Assembly: GCF_019733395.1 (NCBI RefSeq)
Contig: NZ_JAIHOO010000001.1
Coordinates: 4,196,847 to 4,260,846 of the forward strand
Direction: 5' to 3'
Length of the DNA: 64,000 nt
Source of the DNA: Lysobacter sp. BMK333-48F3
GTDB lineage: Bacteria; Pseudomonadota; Gammaproteobacteria; Xanthomonadales; Xanthomonadaceae
The notes under the pieces are model-generated. The model was not told where the DNA came from. It searched no databases and worked only from the letters and a program-made list of their open reading frames with translations. The position numbers and the translations under genes are program-made. Shown here piece after piece: positions 44,690 to 54,372 of this stretch (within the stretch, counting starts at the first letter, position 1; every line of letters begins with the position of its first letter).

Positions 44690-46102
44690 CTACTCGAACG
44701 AACCGATCGAATCGTGGCTGAGGTTGTCGAAGCGGGTGTATTCGCCGAAGAACTTGAGCTTGAGCGAGCCGGTCGGGCCGGAACGCTGCTTGCCGATGAT
44801 GACCTCGGCCAGGCCTTTGTCCGGCGAGGTTTCCTTGTTGTAGTAGTCGTCGCGGTAAATGAAGATGATGATGTCCGCGTCCTGCTCGATAGCGCCGGAT
44901 TCGCGCAGGTCGGCCATCACCGGACGCTTGTCGGCGCGCTGTTCCAGCGAGCGGTTGAGCTGCGACAACGCGATCACCGGCAGGTTGAGCTCCTTGGCCA
45001 GGTGCTTGAGCGAACGCGAGATCTCGGAGATTTCCGTGGCGCGGTTTTCGCTGTTGCCCGGCACCGACATCAGCTGCAGGTAGTCGATCACGATCAGGCC
45101 CAGGTCGTGCTCGCGCTTGAGCCGGCGCGACTTGGCGCGCAGCACGTCCGGCGACAGGCCCGGGGTGTCGTCGATGAAGATCTTGACCTCGCGCAACTGG
45201 CGGATCGCGCCGGTGACGCGCGCCCAGTCCTCGTCCTCGAGCTGGCCCGATCGCAAGCGCTGGGCGTTGACCCGGCCGACCGAGGAGATCAGGCGCAGGG
45301 CCAGCTGGCTGGCGGACATTTCCATCGAGAACACCGCCACCGCCTTCTTGGTGCGGAAGGCGACGTGCTCGGCGATGTTGAGGGCGAAGGTGGTCTTGCC
45401 CATCGCCGGACGCGCGGCCAGGATCAGCAGGTCGGTGTTCTGCAGGCCGGCGGTCATTTCGTCGAATTCGGTGTAGCCGGTCGGCAGGCCGGTGACCGCG
45501 CCGCCGTTGGCGTAGCGCGTCTGCAGCACGTCGAAGGCTTCCGACAGGGCCTTGGTCACCGGGGTGAAGTCGGTGCGCCCGCGGGCGCCGGCCTCGGCGA
45601 TCGCGAACACCTGCTGCTCGGCCTTGGACAGGATCTCGCTGCTGTCGCGGCCGTCGGGCTGGAAGCCGTCGTTGACGATCTCGGTGCCGACCTCGATCAG
45701 CTTGCGCATCACCGCCTTGTCGCGAACGATCTCGGCGTAGGCGGCGATGTTGGCCGCCGAGGGCGTGGTGCTGGCCAGCTCGATCAGGTAGGCGCCGCCG
45801 GCGACTTGCTCGGACAGTCCCTGCGAGTCGAACCATTCGCCCAGGGTCACCGCGTCGAACGGCCGGCTGCGCTCGGCCAGCTCGCGGATCGCGCGGTAGA
45901 TCAGCTGGTGGTCGCGACGATAGAAATCCTCTTCGACCAGTTGGTCGGCGATCCGGTCGTAGGCGTCGGGCGCCAGCATCAGCCCGCCGAGCACCGCCTG
46001 CTCGGCCTCGACCGACTGCGGCGGCACCCGCAACTGGTCGACGCGCTGCTCGGCGCGGGTCTCGAAACGCTTCTCGCCGCGGAAACCGGATCGTGCGCTC
46101 AT
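44690..46102 (-). CDS. dnaB: Replicative DNA helicase
   Basis: A 470-residue DnaB helicase. The N-terminal scaffold domain begins RVPPQSVEAEQAVLGGLML; the C-terminal RecA-like domain has Walker A ARPAMGKTTFALNIA, the H2/Walker B segment LIVIDYLQLMSVPG and the arginine-finger region near ADLRESGAIEQDADIIIFIYR. It unwinds DNA at the replication fork. Gene order rplI-dnaB-alr is conserved in gammaproteobacteria. There is no intein. A perfect DnaA box lies about 230 bases upstream. Confidence 0.97.
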   Translation of the reverse strand: MSARSGFRGEKRFETRAEQRVDQLRVPPQSVEAEQAVLGGLMLAPDAYDRIADQLVEEDFYRRDHQLIYRAIRELAERSRPFDAVTLGEWFDSQGLSEQVAGGAYLIELASTTPSAANIAAYAEIVRDKAVMRKLIEVGTEIVNDGFQPDGRDSSEILSKAEQQVFAIAEAGARGRTDFTPVTKALSEAFDVLQTRYANGGAVTGLPTGYTEFDEMTAGLQNTDLLILAARPAMGKTTFALNIAEHVAFRTKKAVAVFSMEMSASQLALRLISSVGRVNAQRLRSGQLEDEDWARVTGAIRQLREVKIFIDDTPGLSPDVLRAKSRRLKREHDLGLIVIDYLQLMSVPGNSENRATEISEISRSLKHLAKELNLPVIALSQLNRSLEQRADKRPVMADLRESGAIEQDADIIIFIYRDDYYNKETSPDKGLAEVIIGKQRSGPTGSLKLKFFGEYTRFDNLSHDSIGSFE

Positions 46103-46334
46103 CGGGAAGGCGTTCCTCTGCTCAGCATGGCGGCGGCCGGGTCGGCGACCGGACGAGCCGCGCGGGCTCGAAAGGGATGACGGGCGCACCGGCCGCGATC
46201 CCGCCGCGGCGCGTCGCCGGACGAAGAACGGGAAACCGGGCGCGCCTGGTGAAAACATGCCGCATGAAGCAGCATCGTAGACGCGATGCGCCGGCGGGGG
46301 TTGCAGACAGCTCTGTAGCGGACCTGTGGCGAAG

Positions 46335-46344
46335 TTGTGGATAA
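46335..46344 (-). promoter_or_regulatory. DnaA box upstream of dnaB
   Basis: On the - strand the sequence TTATCCACAA contains the strong DnaA-box consensus TTATCCACA. It sits in the 364-base gap (46103-46466) between the rplI terminator and dnaB, so DnaA may regulate dnaB. Only one perfect box was seen; the gap also holds GTGGACAA close by but no second clear box and no gene. Confidence 0.6.
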
Positions 46345-46415
46345 GGCGTGGACAACTCGCCCTTCTATCGCCCGACCGGGTCGCCCAGGCTGAGACTCGC
46401 CCGCGCCTGCGCCGC

Positions 46416-46446
46416 AAAAACGAAAGGCGCCCAGAAGGCGCCCTTC
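46416..46446 (-). terminator. Rho-independent terminator of the ribosomal operon
   Basis: On the - strand, 20 bases after the rplI stop, AAGGGCGCC pairs with GGCGCCTTT across TTCTG (one G-T pair) and is followed by a T-rich tract (TTTCGTTTTTG). Good canonical terminator. Confidence 0.85.
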
Positions 46447-46466
46447 GCATGCCGCGGTCGGATCGA

Positions 46467-46919
46467 TCAGGCCGCTTCGGGAGCGACGGTGACCTTGACC
46501 GTGATTTCGACGTCGGCGTGCAGGTGCAGCAGCACGTCGTATTCGCCGGTGCGGCGGATCGGGCCTTCACCCATGATCACTTCCGACTTCTCGACCGGGT
46601 GGCCGGCCTTGGTCAGCGCCTCGGCGATGTCGCGCGGGGTCACCGAGCCGTACAGCTTGCCTTCGGTCGCGGCGTTGGCGTAGACGGTGATCTCGACGCC
46701 TTCCAGCTTGGCCTTGCGGCCTTCGGCGCCGTCCAGCTGCGACTTGGCCTTGGCTTCGTACTCGGCGCGACGCGCTTCGAACTCGGCCAGGTTGGTGGCG
46801 GTGGCCGGAACGGCCTTGCCCTGCGGCACCAGGAAGTTGCGGCCGTAGCCCGGCTTGACGTTGACCTTGTCGCCGAGGTTGCCGAGGTTGGTGACCTTCT
46901 GCAGGAGGATCAGTTGCAT
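46467..46919 (-). CDS. rplI: 50S ribosomal protein bL9
   Basis: A 150-residue ribosomal protein bL9, standard length. It begins [20 protein letters not shown] with [17 protein letters not shown], the rRNA-binding N-terminal domain; the long helix [16 protein letters not shown] leads to the C-terminal domain. Last gene of the rpsF-rpsR-rplI operon. The 166 bases before it contain two hairpins (46941-46958 and 47053-47077). Confidence 0.98.
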   Translation of the reverse strand: MQLILLQKVTNLGNLGDKVNVKPGYGRNFLVPQGKAVPATATNLAEFEARRAEYEAKAKSQLDGAEGRKAKLEGVEITVYANAATEGKLYGSVTPRDIAEALTKAGHPVEKSEVIMGEGPIRRTGEYDVLLHLHADVEITVKVTVAPEAA

Positions 46920-47052
46920 AGGATTGCTCCGTATTCGTTAGCGGGCCTGTAGGCCCGCAGCAGGATTCGCTGTCCGAAAAGGCTTTGTGCGCGAGGCGGG
47001 ACCGCGGCCCTCGCCCCTGCCCTCACCCGCAAGCGGGAAAGGGAGACAAAGG

Positions 47053-47077
47053 GTTCGCCCGCCTGAGGCGGGCGAAC
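47053..47077 (-). terminator. Hairpin between rpsR and rplI
   Basis: A perfect 11-bp stem (GTTCGCCCGCC with its complement, 3-base loop) starts 9 bases past the rpsR stop. With only CCCTTTGT after it, it is more likely a partial terminator or a processing/stability element that adjusts rplI expression. Confidence 0.5.
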
Positions 47078-47085
47078 GGCCTTAC

Positions 47086-47316
47086 TCAGGCGTTGTGGTT
47101 GTCGGTGTACGGGATCAGGGCCAGGAAACGGGCGCGCTTGACGGCCGTGGCCAGCTGGCGCTGGTACTTCGACTTGGTGCCGGTGACGCGGCTCGGCACG
47201 ATCTTGCCGGTCTCGGTCAGGTACTGGCGCAGGGTGTTGAGATCCTTGTAGTCGATCTCTTTGACGCCCTCGGCGGTGAACTTGCAGAACTTGCGGCGGC
47301 GGAAGAACTTGGACAT
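47086..47316 (-). CDS. rpsR: 30S ribosomal protein bS18
   Basis: A 76-residue protein with the bS18 core [21 protein letters not shown] and [19 protein letters not shown]. It binds 16S rRNA together with bS6, whose gene ends 12 bases upstream. No priB lies between rpsF and rpsR, unlike in enterobacteria. Confidence 0.98.
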   Translation of the reverse strand: MSKFFRRRKFCKFTAEGVKEIDYKDLNTLRQYLTETGKIVPSRVTGTKSKYQRQLATAVKRARFLALIPYTDNHNA

Positions 47317-47327
47317 GGGGGCGATCC

Positions 47328-47756
47328 TCAGGCGGCTTCGGCGTTGTCGTCGGCGTTGTCGGCGGTGCCGACAGCGTTGTCGCTGTCGTCGTCACGACGA
47401 CGGCGCTCGCCGCGCTCGGGCTTGTCGCCCTTCTCGTCCTTGAACTTCATGATCAGCGACTGCTCGGTGTCGGCTTCGTCGCGCTTCATGACCAGGTGAC
47501 GCAGGACGGCGTCGTTGAAACGGAAGCCGTCGACCAGCTCGTTCAGCACGGTCTGGGTGACTTCGATGTTGAGCAGGACGTAGTGGGCCTTGACCAGGTT
47601 CTCGATCGGGTAGGCCAGCTGGCGGCGGCCCCAGTCTTCGAGACGGTGGATCTTGCCTTCGCCGCCTTCGATCAGCGACTTGTAGCGCTCGATCATGGCC
47701 GGCACCTGCTCGCTCTGGTCCGGATGGACCAGGAACACGACTTCGTAATGACGCAT
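47328..47756 (-). CDS. rpsF: 30S ribosomal protein bS6
   Basis: A 142-residue bS6: [19 protein letters not shown], the rRNA/bS18 contact region [14 protein letters not shown] and LNIEVT, and a long charged, partly acidic tail after residue 100 ([13 protein letters not shown] and on), which is typical of proteobacterial bS6 and sometimes glutamylated at its end. First gene of the operon; translated from the ATG at 47756, with AAGGAA before it. Confidence 0.97.
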   Translation of the reverse strand: MRHYEVVFLVHPDQSEQVPAMIERYKSLIEGGEGKIHRLEDWGRRQLAYPIENLVKAHYVLLNIEVTQTVLNELVDGFRFNDAVLRHLVMKRDEADTEQSLIMKFKDEKGDKPERGERRRRDDDSDNAVGTADNADDNAEAA

Positions 47757-47874
47757 GGTGTGATTCCTTGTGGATGAAGGACCGCCGACGGCAGCCCGGT
47801 TCAGCCCCCCAACGCCGCAACGGCGCGGTGGAGCAAGGTCCCCTGCCCGGCCTGAGGCCGCGCGGGAGCCGGAA

Positions 47875-47903
47875 AGTATGGCAGCCCGGGGCTTGCGGGG
47901 CAA
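47875..47903 (-). promoter_or_regulatory. Putative promoter of rpsF-rpsR-rplI
   Basis: On the - strand TTGCCC (47903-47898) and CATACT (47880-47875) are exactly 17 bp apart, placing the transcript start near 47868 with a leader of about 110 bases. The leader is GC-rich and includes GCTGCCGTCGGCGG; ribosomal proteins S6:S18 are known to bind CCG-containing leader hairpins in other bacteria, so feedback control is possible. Confidence 0.6.
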
Positions 47904-47998
47904 ATCGCCCCTACGCCCTGCCCCAGGCCGAGCGTCGCAGCCGGCCTTTCAGGCCCAAGGCCCCGGCTTCGACGAATCCCGAGCCCCAGCCAAAAATC

Positions 47999-49801
47999 TC
48001 AGTCCTTGCCGAGATTGCTCTTCTTGCGCGCGATCCAGGCATCGATGTGCTTCTCCAGCACCGCCAGCGGCACCGAGCCGGTCGCCAGCACCTCGTCGTT
48101 GAACTCGCGCAGGTCGAAGCCCTCGCCCAGGGACTGGCGCGAACGCTCGCGCAACTCGGAGATCTTCAGCTGGCCGATCTTGTAGGCCAGGGCCTGGCCC
48201 GGCCAGCCGATGTAGCGGTCGATCTCGTTGACCACGTCCTGCTCGGTCTTGGGCGCGTTGTCGAGGAAGAAGGCGATCGCCTTGTCGCGGCTCCAGCCCT
48301 TGCTGTGCATGCCGGTGTCGACCACCAGCCGCACCGCCCGCCACATGTCGTAGGCCAACTGGCCCATGCGGTCGTAGGGGTCGTCGTACAGGCCCATGTC
48401 GTAGCCCAGGCGCTCGGCGTACAGGCCCCAGCCCTCGCCGTAGGCGACGAAATAACCGGTGCGGCGGAACATCGGCGCATCGGCCAGTTCCAGGCCGCTG
48501 GCGAACTGGAAATGGTGGCCCGGCACCGCCTCGTGCAGCGACAGCGGGATCATTTCCCAGGTCGGCCGGGTCTCGGGCTTGTACAGGTTGACGTAATAAA
48601 ACCCGGCGCGGGTGCCGTCGACCGCGCCCGGCAGGTAATAGGCCGTGGTCGTGTCGGGGGCGACGTTGTCGGGGATCGGGCGCACGCCGTAGGGCTGGCG
48701 CGGAATCTTCTTGGAGATCTTGACCAGCTCCGGATCGATCCGCTTGGACACCGCGCGATAGGCGGTCAGCAGCGCCTCCGGCGTCTTATGGAAGAACTTC
48801 GGGTCGCTGCGCAGGTGGGCGAAGAACTCGGCCAGGCTGCCCTTGAAGCCGACTTCGGCCTTGACCTTCTCCATCTCGGCGCGGATCCGCGCCACTTCCT
48901 TGAGCCCGATCTGGTGGATCTGCTCGGCGCTGAGGTCGGTGGTGGTGAAATCGGCGGCGAGGAAGTCGTAGTAAGCCTTGCCGTCGGGCAGCTCGCTGGC
49001 GGCGATGCTGCTGCGCGCGGCCGGCAGGTACTCCTTGTCGAAATAGGCGGCGAAGTCGCGGTAGGCCGGCACCACCCGCTCGCGGATCAGTTGCTGCGCT
49101 TCGCGCTGCAGGCTCTCGCGCTCGGCCGCCGGCACGCCCTCGGGGAAGCGCGCGAACGGCTTGTACAACGGGCTCTTGGCCGGGTCGTCGACGATCTGCT
49201 TGGCGATCTGCGCCGGCACCCGCTGCATCAGCACCTTCGGCGGCACGATGCCGGCCTTGACGCCCTCGCGCATCAGCGCCTGGTTCTGCTCGATCAGGGC
49301 CGGCAGGCCGCGCAGGCGCGCCAGCCAGTCGCGGTAGTCCTTCGCGGTCTGGAACGGTTGCGCTTCCAGGATGCCGTCGGCCAGTTGCACGCCGCCGCTC
49401 TGCCCGACCGGGATCAGGTACTCGCGGAAACGCTGCCGCTGCACCGACTTCTCCAGGTTCCAGGCGAACACGTCGTAATTGAGCTGGTCGGCCTCAGACA
49501 GACTGCTGCGGTCGATCGCCTTCAGCCGCGCCAGGGCGGCGCGGTCGGCGGCCTGGCGGGCCTGGGTCGCGGCCAGGCCGACATCGCTCCAGCGGTCGTT
49601 GTAGCGCTTGTCGCCGTTGAAGGTCGCGCCTTCCGGATTCTCGCGCAGGCCGCGCTGCCATTCCTCGTCGAACAGGGCGTGCAGGGCTTGCGCGCTGGCG
49701 TTGCGTTGGACCGCGGCCGGCTCGGCCTGGGCGGAAGCGGCGGCGATGGGCAGGGCCAGGCCGGCCGCGATCGCGGCGGCGAGCAGAACGGGTCGAAGCA
49801 T
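47999..49801 (-). CDS. Exported DUF885 metallopeptidase-like protein
   Basis: A 600-residue exported protein: signal peptide (1-25), mostly helical, with the zinc-binding motif HEAVPGHHFQFA at about residue 423 and the third ligand region EGWGLYAERLGYDMG. DUF885 proteins resemble M3/M32-type carboxypeptidases and are thought to be peptidases; the substrate is not known. Single gene between the ribosomal operon and iscA. Confidence 0.88.
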   Translation of the reverse strand: MLRPVLLAAAIAAGLALPIAAASAQAEPAAVQRNASAQALHALFDEEWQRGLRENPEGATFNGDKRYNDRWSDVGLAATQARQAADRAALARLKAIDRSSLSEADQLNYDVFAWNLEKSVQRQRFREYLIPVGQSGGVQLADGILEAQPFQTAKDYRDWLARLRGLPALIEQNQALMREGVKAGIVPPKVLMQRVPAQIAKQIVDDPAKSPLYKPFARFPEGVPAAERESLQREAQQLIRERVVPAYRDFAAYFDKEYLPAARSSIAASELPDGKAYYDFLAADFTTTDLSAEQIHQIGLKEVARIRAEMEKVKAEVGFKGSLAEFFAHLRSDPKFFHKTPEALLTAYRAVSKRIDPELVKISKKIPRQPYGVRPIPDNVAPDTTTAYYLPGAVDGTRAGFYYVNLYKPETRPTWEMIPLSLHEAVPGHHFQFASGLELADAPMFRRTGYFVAYGEGWGLYAERLGYDMGLYDDPYDRMGQLAYDMWRAVRLVVDTGMHSKGWSRDKAIAFFLDNAPKTEQDVVNEIDRYIGWPGQALAYKIGQLKISELRERSRQSLGEGFDLREFNDEVLATGSVPLAVLEKHIDAWIARKKSNLGKD

Positions 49802-49989
49802 GGCGGGTTCCCCGGGAAACAGTCCCCGAGTCTAGCCCGCGGCGCCGGCGGCGCCTTATGGCGAAAGTTGGGCCGGGCGCCGAAATCTGGCGCGCCGAAC
49901 GAAGCGCTTCGAAGCTGGCGCGCCGATTCAGACCGGCCCAGGCAGGCGCGATGCCCTGCGGCGATCGCCGCCGGCCGCGCGCCCGCGCC

Positions 49990-50328
49990 TCAGGCCGCGT
50001 CGGCCGAGGTGGTGAAGCTTTCGCCGCAGCCGCACTCGGCGGTGGCGTTGGGGTTCTGGAACACGAACATCTCGCCCAGTCCCTGCTTGAGGAAGTCGAT
50101 GCGGGTGCCGTCGACCAGCGGCAGGCTGATCGGGTCGACGTAGATGCGTACGCCGTCCTGCTCGAACACGGTGTCGCCTTCGCGCGCCTCGCGCGCCAGG
50201 TCGGCGGTGTGCTGCCAGCCCGAGCAACCGGTCTTGGTCACGCCGAAGCGCAGCCCCAGTGTGCCGGGCGATTCGGCCAGGAAGTGCTGGACGCGGGCGA
50301 GAGCGGCGGGAGCGAGGGTGACGGCCAT
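49990..50328 (-). CDS. iscA: Iron-sulfur cluster assembly/insertion protein, IscA type
   Basis: A 112-residue A-type carrier protein. The three ligand cysteines are C35 (KTGCSGWQ), C99 and C101 (ECGCGESF). The wording LRFGVTKTGCSG and VDGTRIDFLKQGLGE is nearer to IscA than to ErpA. It is divergent from asnS and not next to other isc genes, so the exact paralogue name is uncertain. It receives [Fe-S] clusters and passes them to apoproteins. Confidence 0.85.
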   Translation of the reverse strand: MAVTLAPAALARVQHFLAESPGTLGLRFGVTKTGCSGWQHTADLAREAREGDTVFEQDGVRIYVDPISLPLVDGTRIDFLKQGLGEMFVFQNPNATAECGCGESFTTSADAA

Positions 50329-50609
50329 GGACGGGGCTTCTTGGGGACTTGCGGTGGAGGGTCGGCGCAGCGGATCGCGACGCCGGATTCATGTTATCAG
50401 CCCGGCCGCGGCCGGCTGTACCCGATATGGCGGCTGACCGGACCGGTTCAAGCCTGGGTTCAGGCCCGTGCCGCCGGACCGAGGCGCCGGGCCCAAGGCG
50501 GCACCGTGACCGCCGCCGCAGTTCGCCGGACCCTGCCCCCGGCGCGTGCGGCCGGCGCCATCCGTTATGATCGCCCTCCCTCACACGCAACGCGCTAAGG
50601 CGGCACGAC

Positions 50610-52010
<1,401 letters not shown>

Positions 52011-52041
52011 GTACATCGGAGCGGCTGCGTCCGCTCCCAGC

Positions 52042-52126
52042 CGTCGTTCCCGCGAAAGCGGGAACCCAGGGCTTCATCGCGACCGCGCCGTGAAGTCTCT
52101 GGATCCCCGCCTTCGCGGGGACGACG
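52042..52126. repeat. Composite inverted-repeat element
   Basis: The left end contains GTTCCCGC-GAAA-GCGGGAAC and the right end TCCCCGC-CTTC-GCGGGGA; the outer sequences (CGTCGTTCCC ... GGGGACGACG) are mutual complements, so the whole block is an 85-bp MITE-like element of the GTCRTTCCCGCGAAAGCGGG type found between genes in many Xanthomonadaceae. It lies just after asnS. Confidence 0.7.
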
Positions 52127-52189
52127 ATCACCGTCGTGCGCGGCGAGCGGCCGGCAACGCGCTCCCCGCGCCTCATCGAGAGGCAGCGA

Positions 52190-52495
52190 GTGATCCTGTT
52201 CCTGGCCCTGACTTTCGTCGGCATCGCGATCTCCGCCGCGTGCGCGTTCGCGATCTTCTGGCCGCTGGCGCTGGTGCATCTGCGCGACCGCCACCCCTCG
52301 CTGCGCGGCGAACTCGGCGAGGCCGCGTTCGTCAGCCCGCAGGCCTGGCGCTGGCTGCTCGGCAGCCGCTACCGCAGCGCCGGCGACCGCAACCTCGACG
52401 GGCTGGCGACGCCGGCGCGGATTTCCCTGTTGACCGTTTTCGCCGCACTGGCCTGCGCCGGCCTGCTGTGGCTGCTTTCCATGGTGGTGTCATGA
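52190..52495 (+). CDS. Small membrane protein of unknown function
   Basis: A 101-residue protein with two hydrophobic segments (about 2-25 and 80-100), starting at GTG preceded by GAGAGGCAG. The middle is hydrophilic (DRHPSLRGELGEAAFVSPQAWRWL). Nothing identifies its role. Its stop overlaps the start of the next gene (ATGA), so the two are co-translated. Confidence 0.65.
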   Translation: MILFLALTFVGIAISAACAFAIFWPLALVHLRDRHPSLRGELGEAAFVSPQAWRWLLGSRYRSAGDRNLDGLATPARISLLTVFAALACAGLLWLLSMVVS

Positions 52496-52833
52496 GCGAA
52501 TCCGAAATCTCCAGCGCCGGCGACGCCGGCGCTTCCCGCAGCGAGCAGTGGTGGCTGGCCACCCTCGGCCGCACCGTGATCTGGGCCCGGCTGCGGGTGC
52601 GCGAGGCCGGCACCGCCGAGGTCTTCGACAGCGACGGTAATACCCTGCCCTACGACAGCGAGGACACCGCCCGCGCCGCGCTGATGGACGCCGAGTTCGT
52701 CGAACTCGACGGCCTCGACGAGGACGACGCGCAAGCGCGCGGCTTCGCCCTGGCCGAACTGGCGCCGCCGCGCGCGGGCGACGACGAGGGCCTGGCCGCG
52801 CTGATGATCCAGAAGCTGCCGCAACGGCACTGA
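52492..52833 (+). CDS. Small cytosolic acidic protein of unknown function
   Basis: A 113-residue acidic protein with a conserved-looking core (EQWWLATLGRTVIWARLRVREAGTAEVFDSDGNTLPYDSEDTARAALMDAEF). No known motif. It is coupled to the membrane protein before it and followed after 8 bases by the PaiB-like gene, suggesting one operon of at least three genes. Confidence 0.68.
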   Translation: MSESEISSAGDAGASRSEQWWLATLGRTVIWARLRVREAGTAEVFDSDGNTLPYDSEDTARAALMDAEFVELDGLDEDDAQARGFALAELAPPRAGDDEGLAALMIQKLPQRH

Positions 52834-52841
52834 GCCCGGCC

Positions 52842-53468
52842 ATGTACCTGCCCCGCGCATTCGCCGAAACCGACCTGGGCGCGCTCGACCGCCTGGCCGA
52901 CGCCTACGACTTCGCCAGCCTGATCACGGTGCGCGAGGGCGCGCCGGAGGTCAGCCACCTGCCGCTGCTGTACCGGCGCGAGGGCGAGCGGATCGAACTG
53001 CGCGGCCACTGGGCCCGGCCCAACCCGCAGGCGCGCCACGCCGGCCCGGCGCTGGTGGTGCTGCAGGGCCCGCACGCCTATGTCTCGCCGGGCTGGTACC
53101 CGGACAAGGAAAGCGCGGCGCGGGTGCCGACCTGGAACTACGCCCTGGCCCATCTGCACGGCGAGTTGCAGACCTTCGAGGACGAAACAGGACTGGCGCA
53201 GTTGGTCGACGACCTCAGCCGCCGCCACGAAGCCCGCCTCGGCAGCGACTGGCGCTTCGAATTCGAACGCGACGACCACCGCCGCCAGTTGCGCGGCATC
53301 GTCGGCTTCCGCTTCCTGGTCGAGCGGATCGAACTCAAGTTCAAGCTCAGCCAGAACCATCCCCAGGCCAACCGCGACAGCGTCGTCGCGCGGTTGCAGG
53401 CGCAGGATCGCGACGACAGCCGCGCCATCGCCGCGCTGATGCGCGAGCGCGCCGCGCAGGCCGAGTGA
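52842..53468 (+). CDS. PaiB-family FMN-binding protein
   Basis: A 208-residue protein of the PaiB/FMN-binding split-barrel family (annotated as negative transcriptional regulator after Bacillus PaiB). Typical blocks: GPHAYVSPGWYPDKE, VPTWNYALAHLHGEL and the C-terminal FKLSQNHPQANRDSVV. It probably binds FMN; its role in this organism is unknown. It closes a small operon after asnS. Confidence 0.85.
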   Translation: MYLPRAFAETDLGALDRLADAYDFASLITVREGAPEVSHLPLLYRREGERIELRGHWARPNPQARHAGPALVVLQGPHAYVSPGWYPDKESAARVPTWNYALAHLHGELQTFEDETGLAQLVDDLSRRHEARLGSDWRFEFERDDHRRQLRGIVGFRFLVERIELKFKLSQNHPQANRDSVVARLQAQDRDDSRAIAALMRERAAQAE

Positions 53469-53586
53469 CCGGTCGGGTGACCGACCTAGTGAATTGGCGC
53501 GCGTTTGCGCGGTCGAAGGACGGCCCGCAAACGCCGGCCGGGACCATCGTCCGAGTGAATCGAATCGAGCGAATCGGAGACTGCGT

Positions 53587-54372
53587 ATGGATCTGAACCT
53601 CAGCGGCAAGCACGCCCTGGTCTGCGGCGCCTCCGAAGGCATCGGCCGCGCCGCCGCGCACGAACTGGCCCTGCTCGGCTGCGACGTCACCGTGCTGGCG
53701 CGCCGGGCCGAGGCCCTGGCCGAGGTCGCCGCGGCGCTGCCGCGCCAGGGCGCGCAGGCGCACGGCTGGATCGCCGCCGACGTCGCCGACGCCGCCGGCC
53801 TGGCGGCGCAGGTCGAGGCCCTCGCGGCCGGCAAGCCGGTGCAGATCCTGGTCAACAACACCGGCGGCCCGCCGGGCGGCCCGGCCCATGCCGCCGCCGA
53901 CGCGGCTTATTTCGATGCCTTCCAGCGCCATCTGATCGCCAACCACACCCTGGTGCGCGCGTTGCTGCCGGGCATGCGCTCGGCGCGCTGGGGGCGGATC
54001 GTCAACGTGATCTCGACCTCGGTACGCGAACCCATCGTCGGCCTGGGCGTGTCCAACACCATCCGCGGCGCGGTCGCCAGTTGGGCCAAGACCCTCTCGC
54101 GCGAGCTGGCCGGCGACGGCATCACGGTCAACAACGTCCTGCCTGGGTACACCAAGACCGGACGCATCGAACAGATCATCGCCGACCGTGCGCGCAACAG
54201 CGGCCAGTCCGAGCAGGAAGTGATCGAAGCGATGCGCAAGACCGTGCCGGCGCAGCGCTTCGCCGAACCCGGCGAGATCGCCGCCTGCATCGCCTTCCTG
54301 TGCTCGCCGGCGGCCGGCTACGTCAACGGCGTCAGCCTGGCCGTCGACGGCGGCCGCATGCAATCGATCTGA
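53587..54372 (+). CDS. Atypical short-chain dehydrogenase lacking the YxxxK motif
   Basis: A 261-residue SDR. The cofactor motif VCGASEGIG is at residues 12-20 and the NNTGG motif at 90-94; the catalytic serine region ISTSVREP is present. At the active site, where YxxxK is expected, the sequence is SNTIRGAV (S156, R160), so both catalytic Tyr and Lys are missing. Related SDR sequences with LSNxxR are known, so this is a real subgroup rather than decay; its chemistry is unclear. Its last 55 bases overlap the end of the convergent gene on the other strand. Confidence 0.8.
   Translation: MDLNLSGKHALVCGASEGIGRAAAHELALLGCDVTVLARRAEALAEVAAALPRQGAQAHGWIAADVADAAGLAAQVEALAAGKPVQILVNNTGGPPGGPAHAAADAAYFDAFQRHLIANHTLVRALLPGMRSARWGRIVNVISTSVREPIVGLGVSNTIRGAVASWAKTLSRELAGDGITVNNVLPGYTKTGRIEQIIADRARNSGQSEQEVIEAMRKTVPAQRFAEPGEIAACIAFLCSPAAGYVNGVSLAVDGGRMQSI

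Noticed and set aside
49990..50328. Calling the A-type carrier ErpA
   Set aside because: The residues around the cysteines and LDGTxLDF-like block are closer to IscA; I kept iscA with reduced confidence.
52492..53861. Long antisense frames opposite the PaiB and SDR genes
   Set aside because: They mirror the codon bias of the real genes on the + strand and lack family features.
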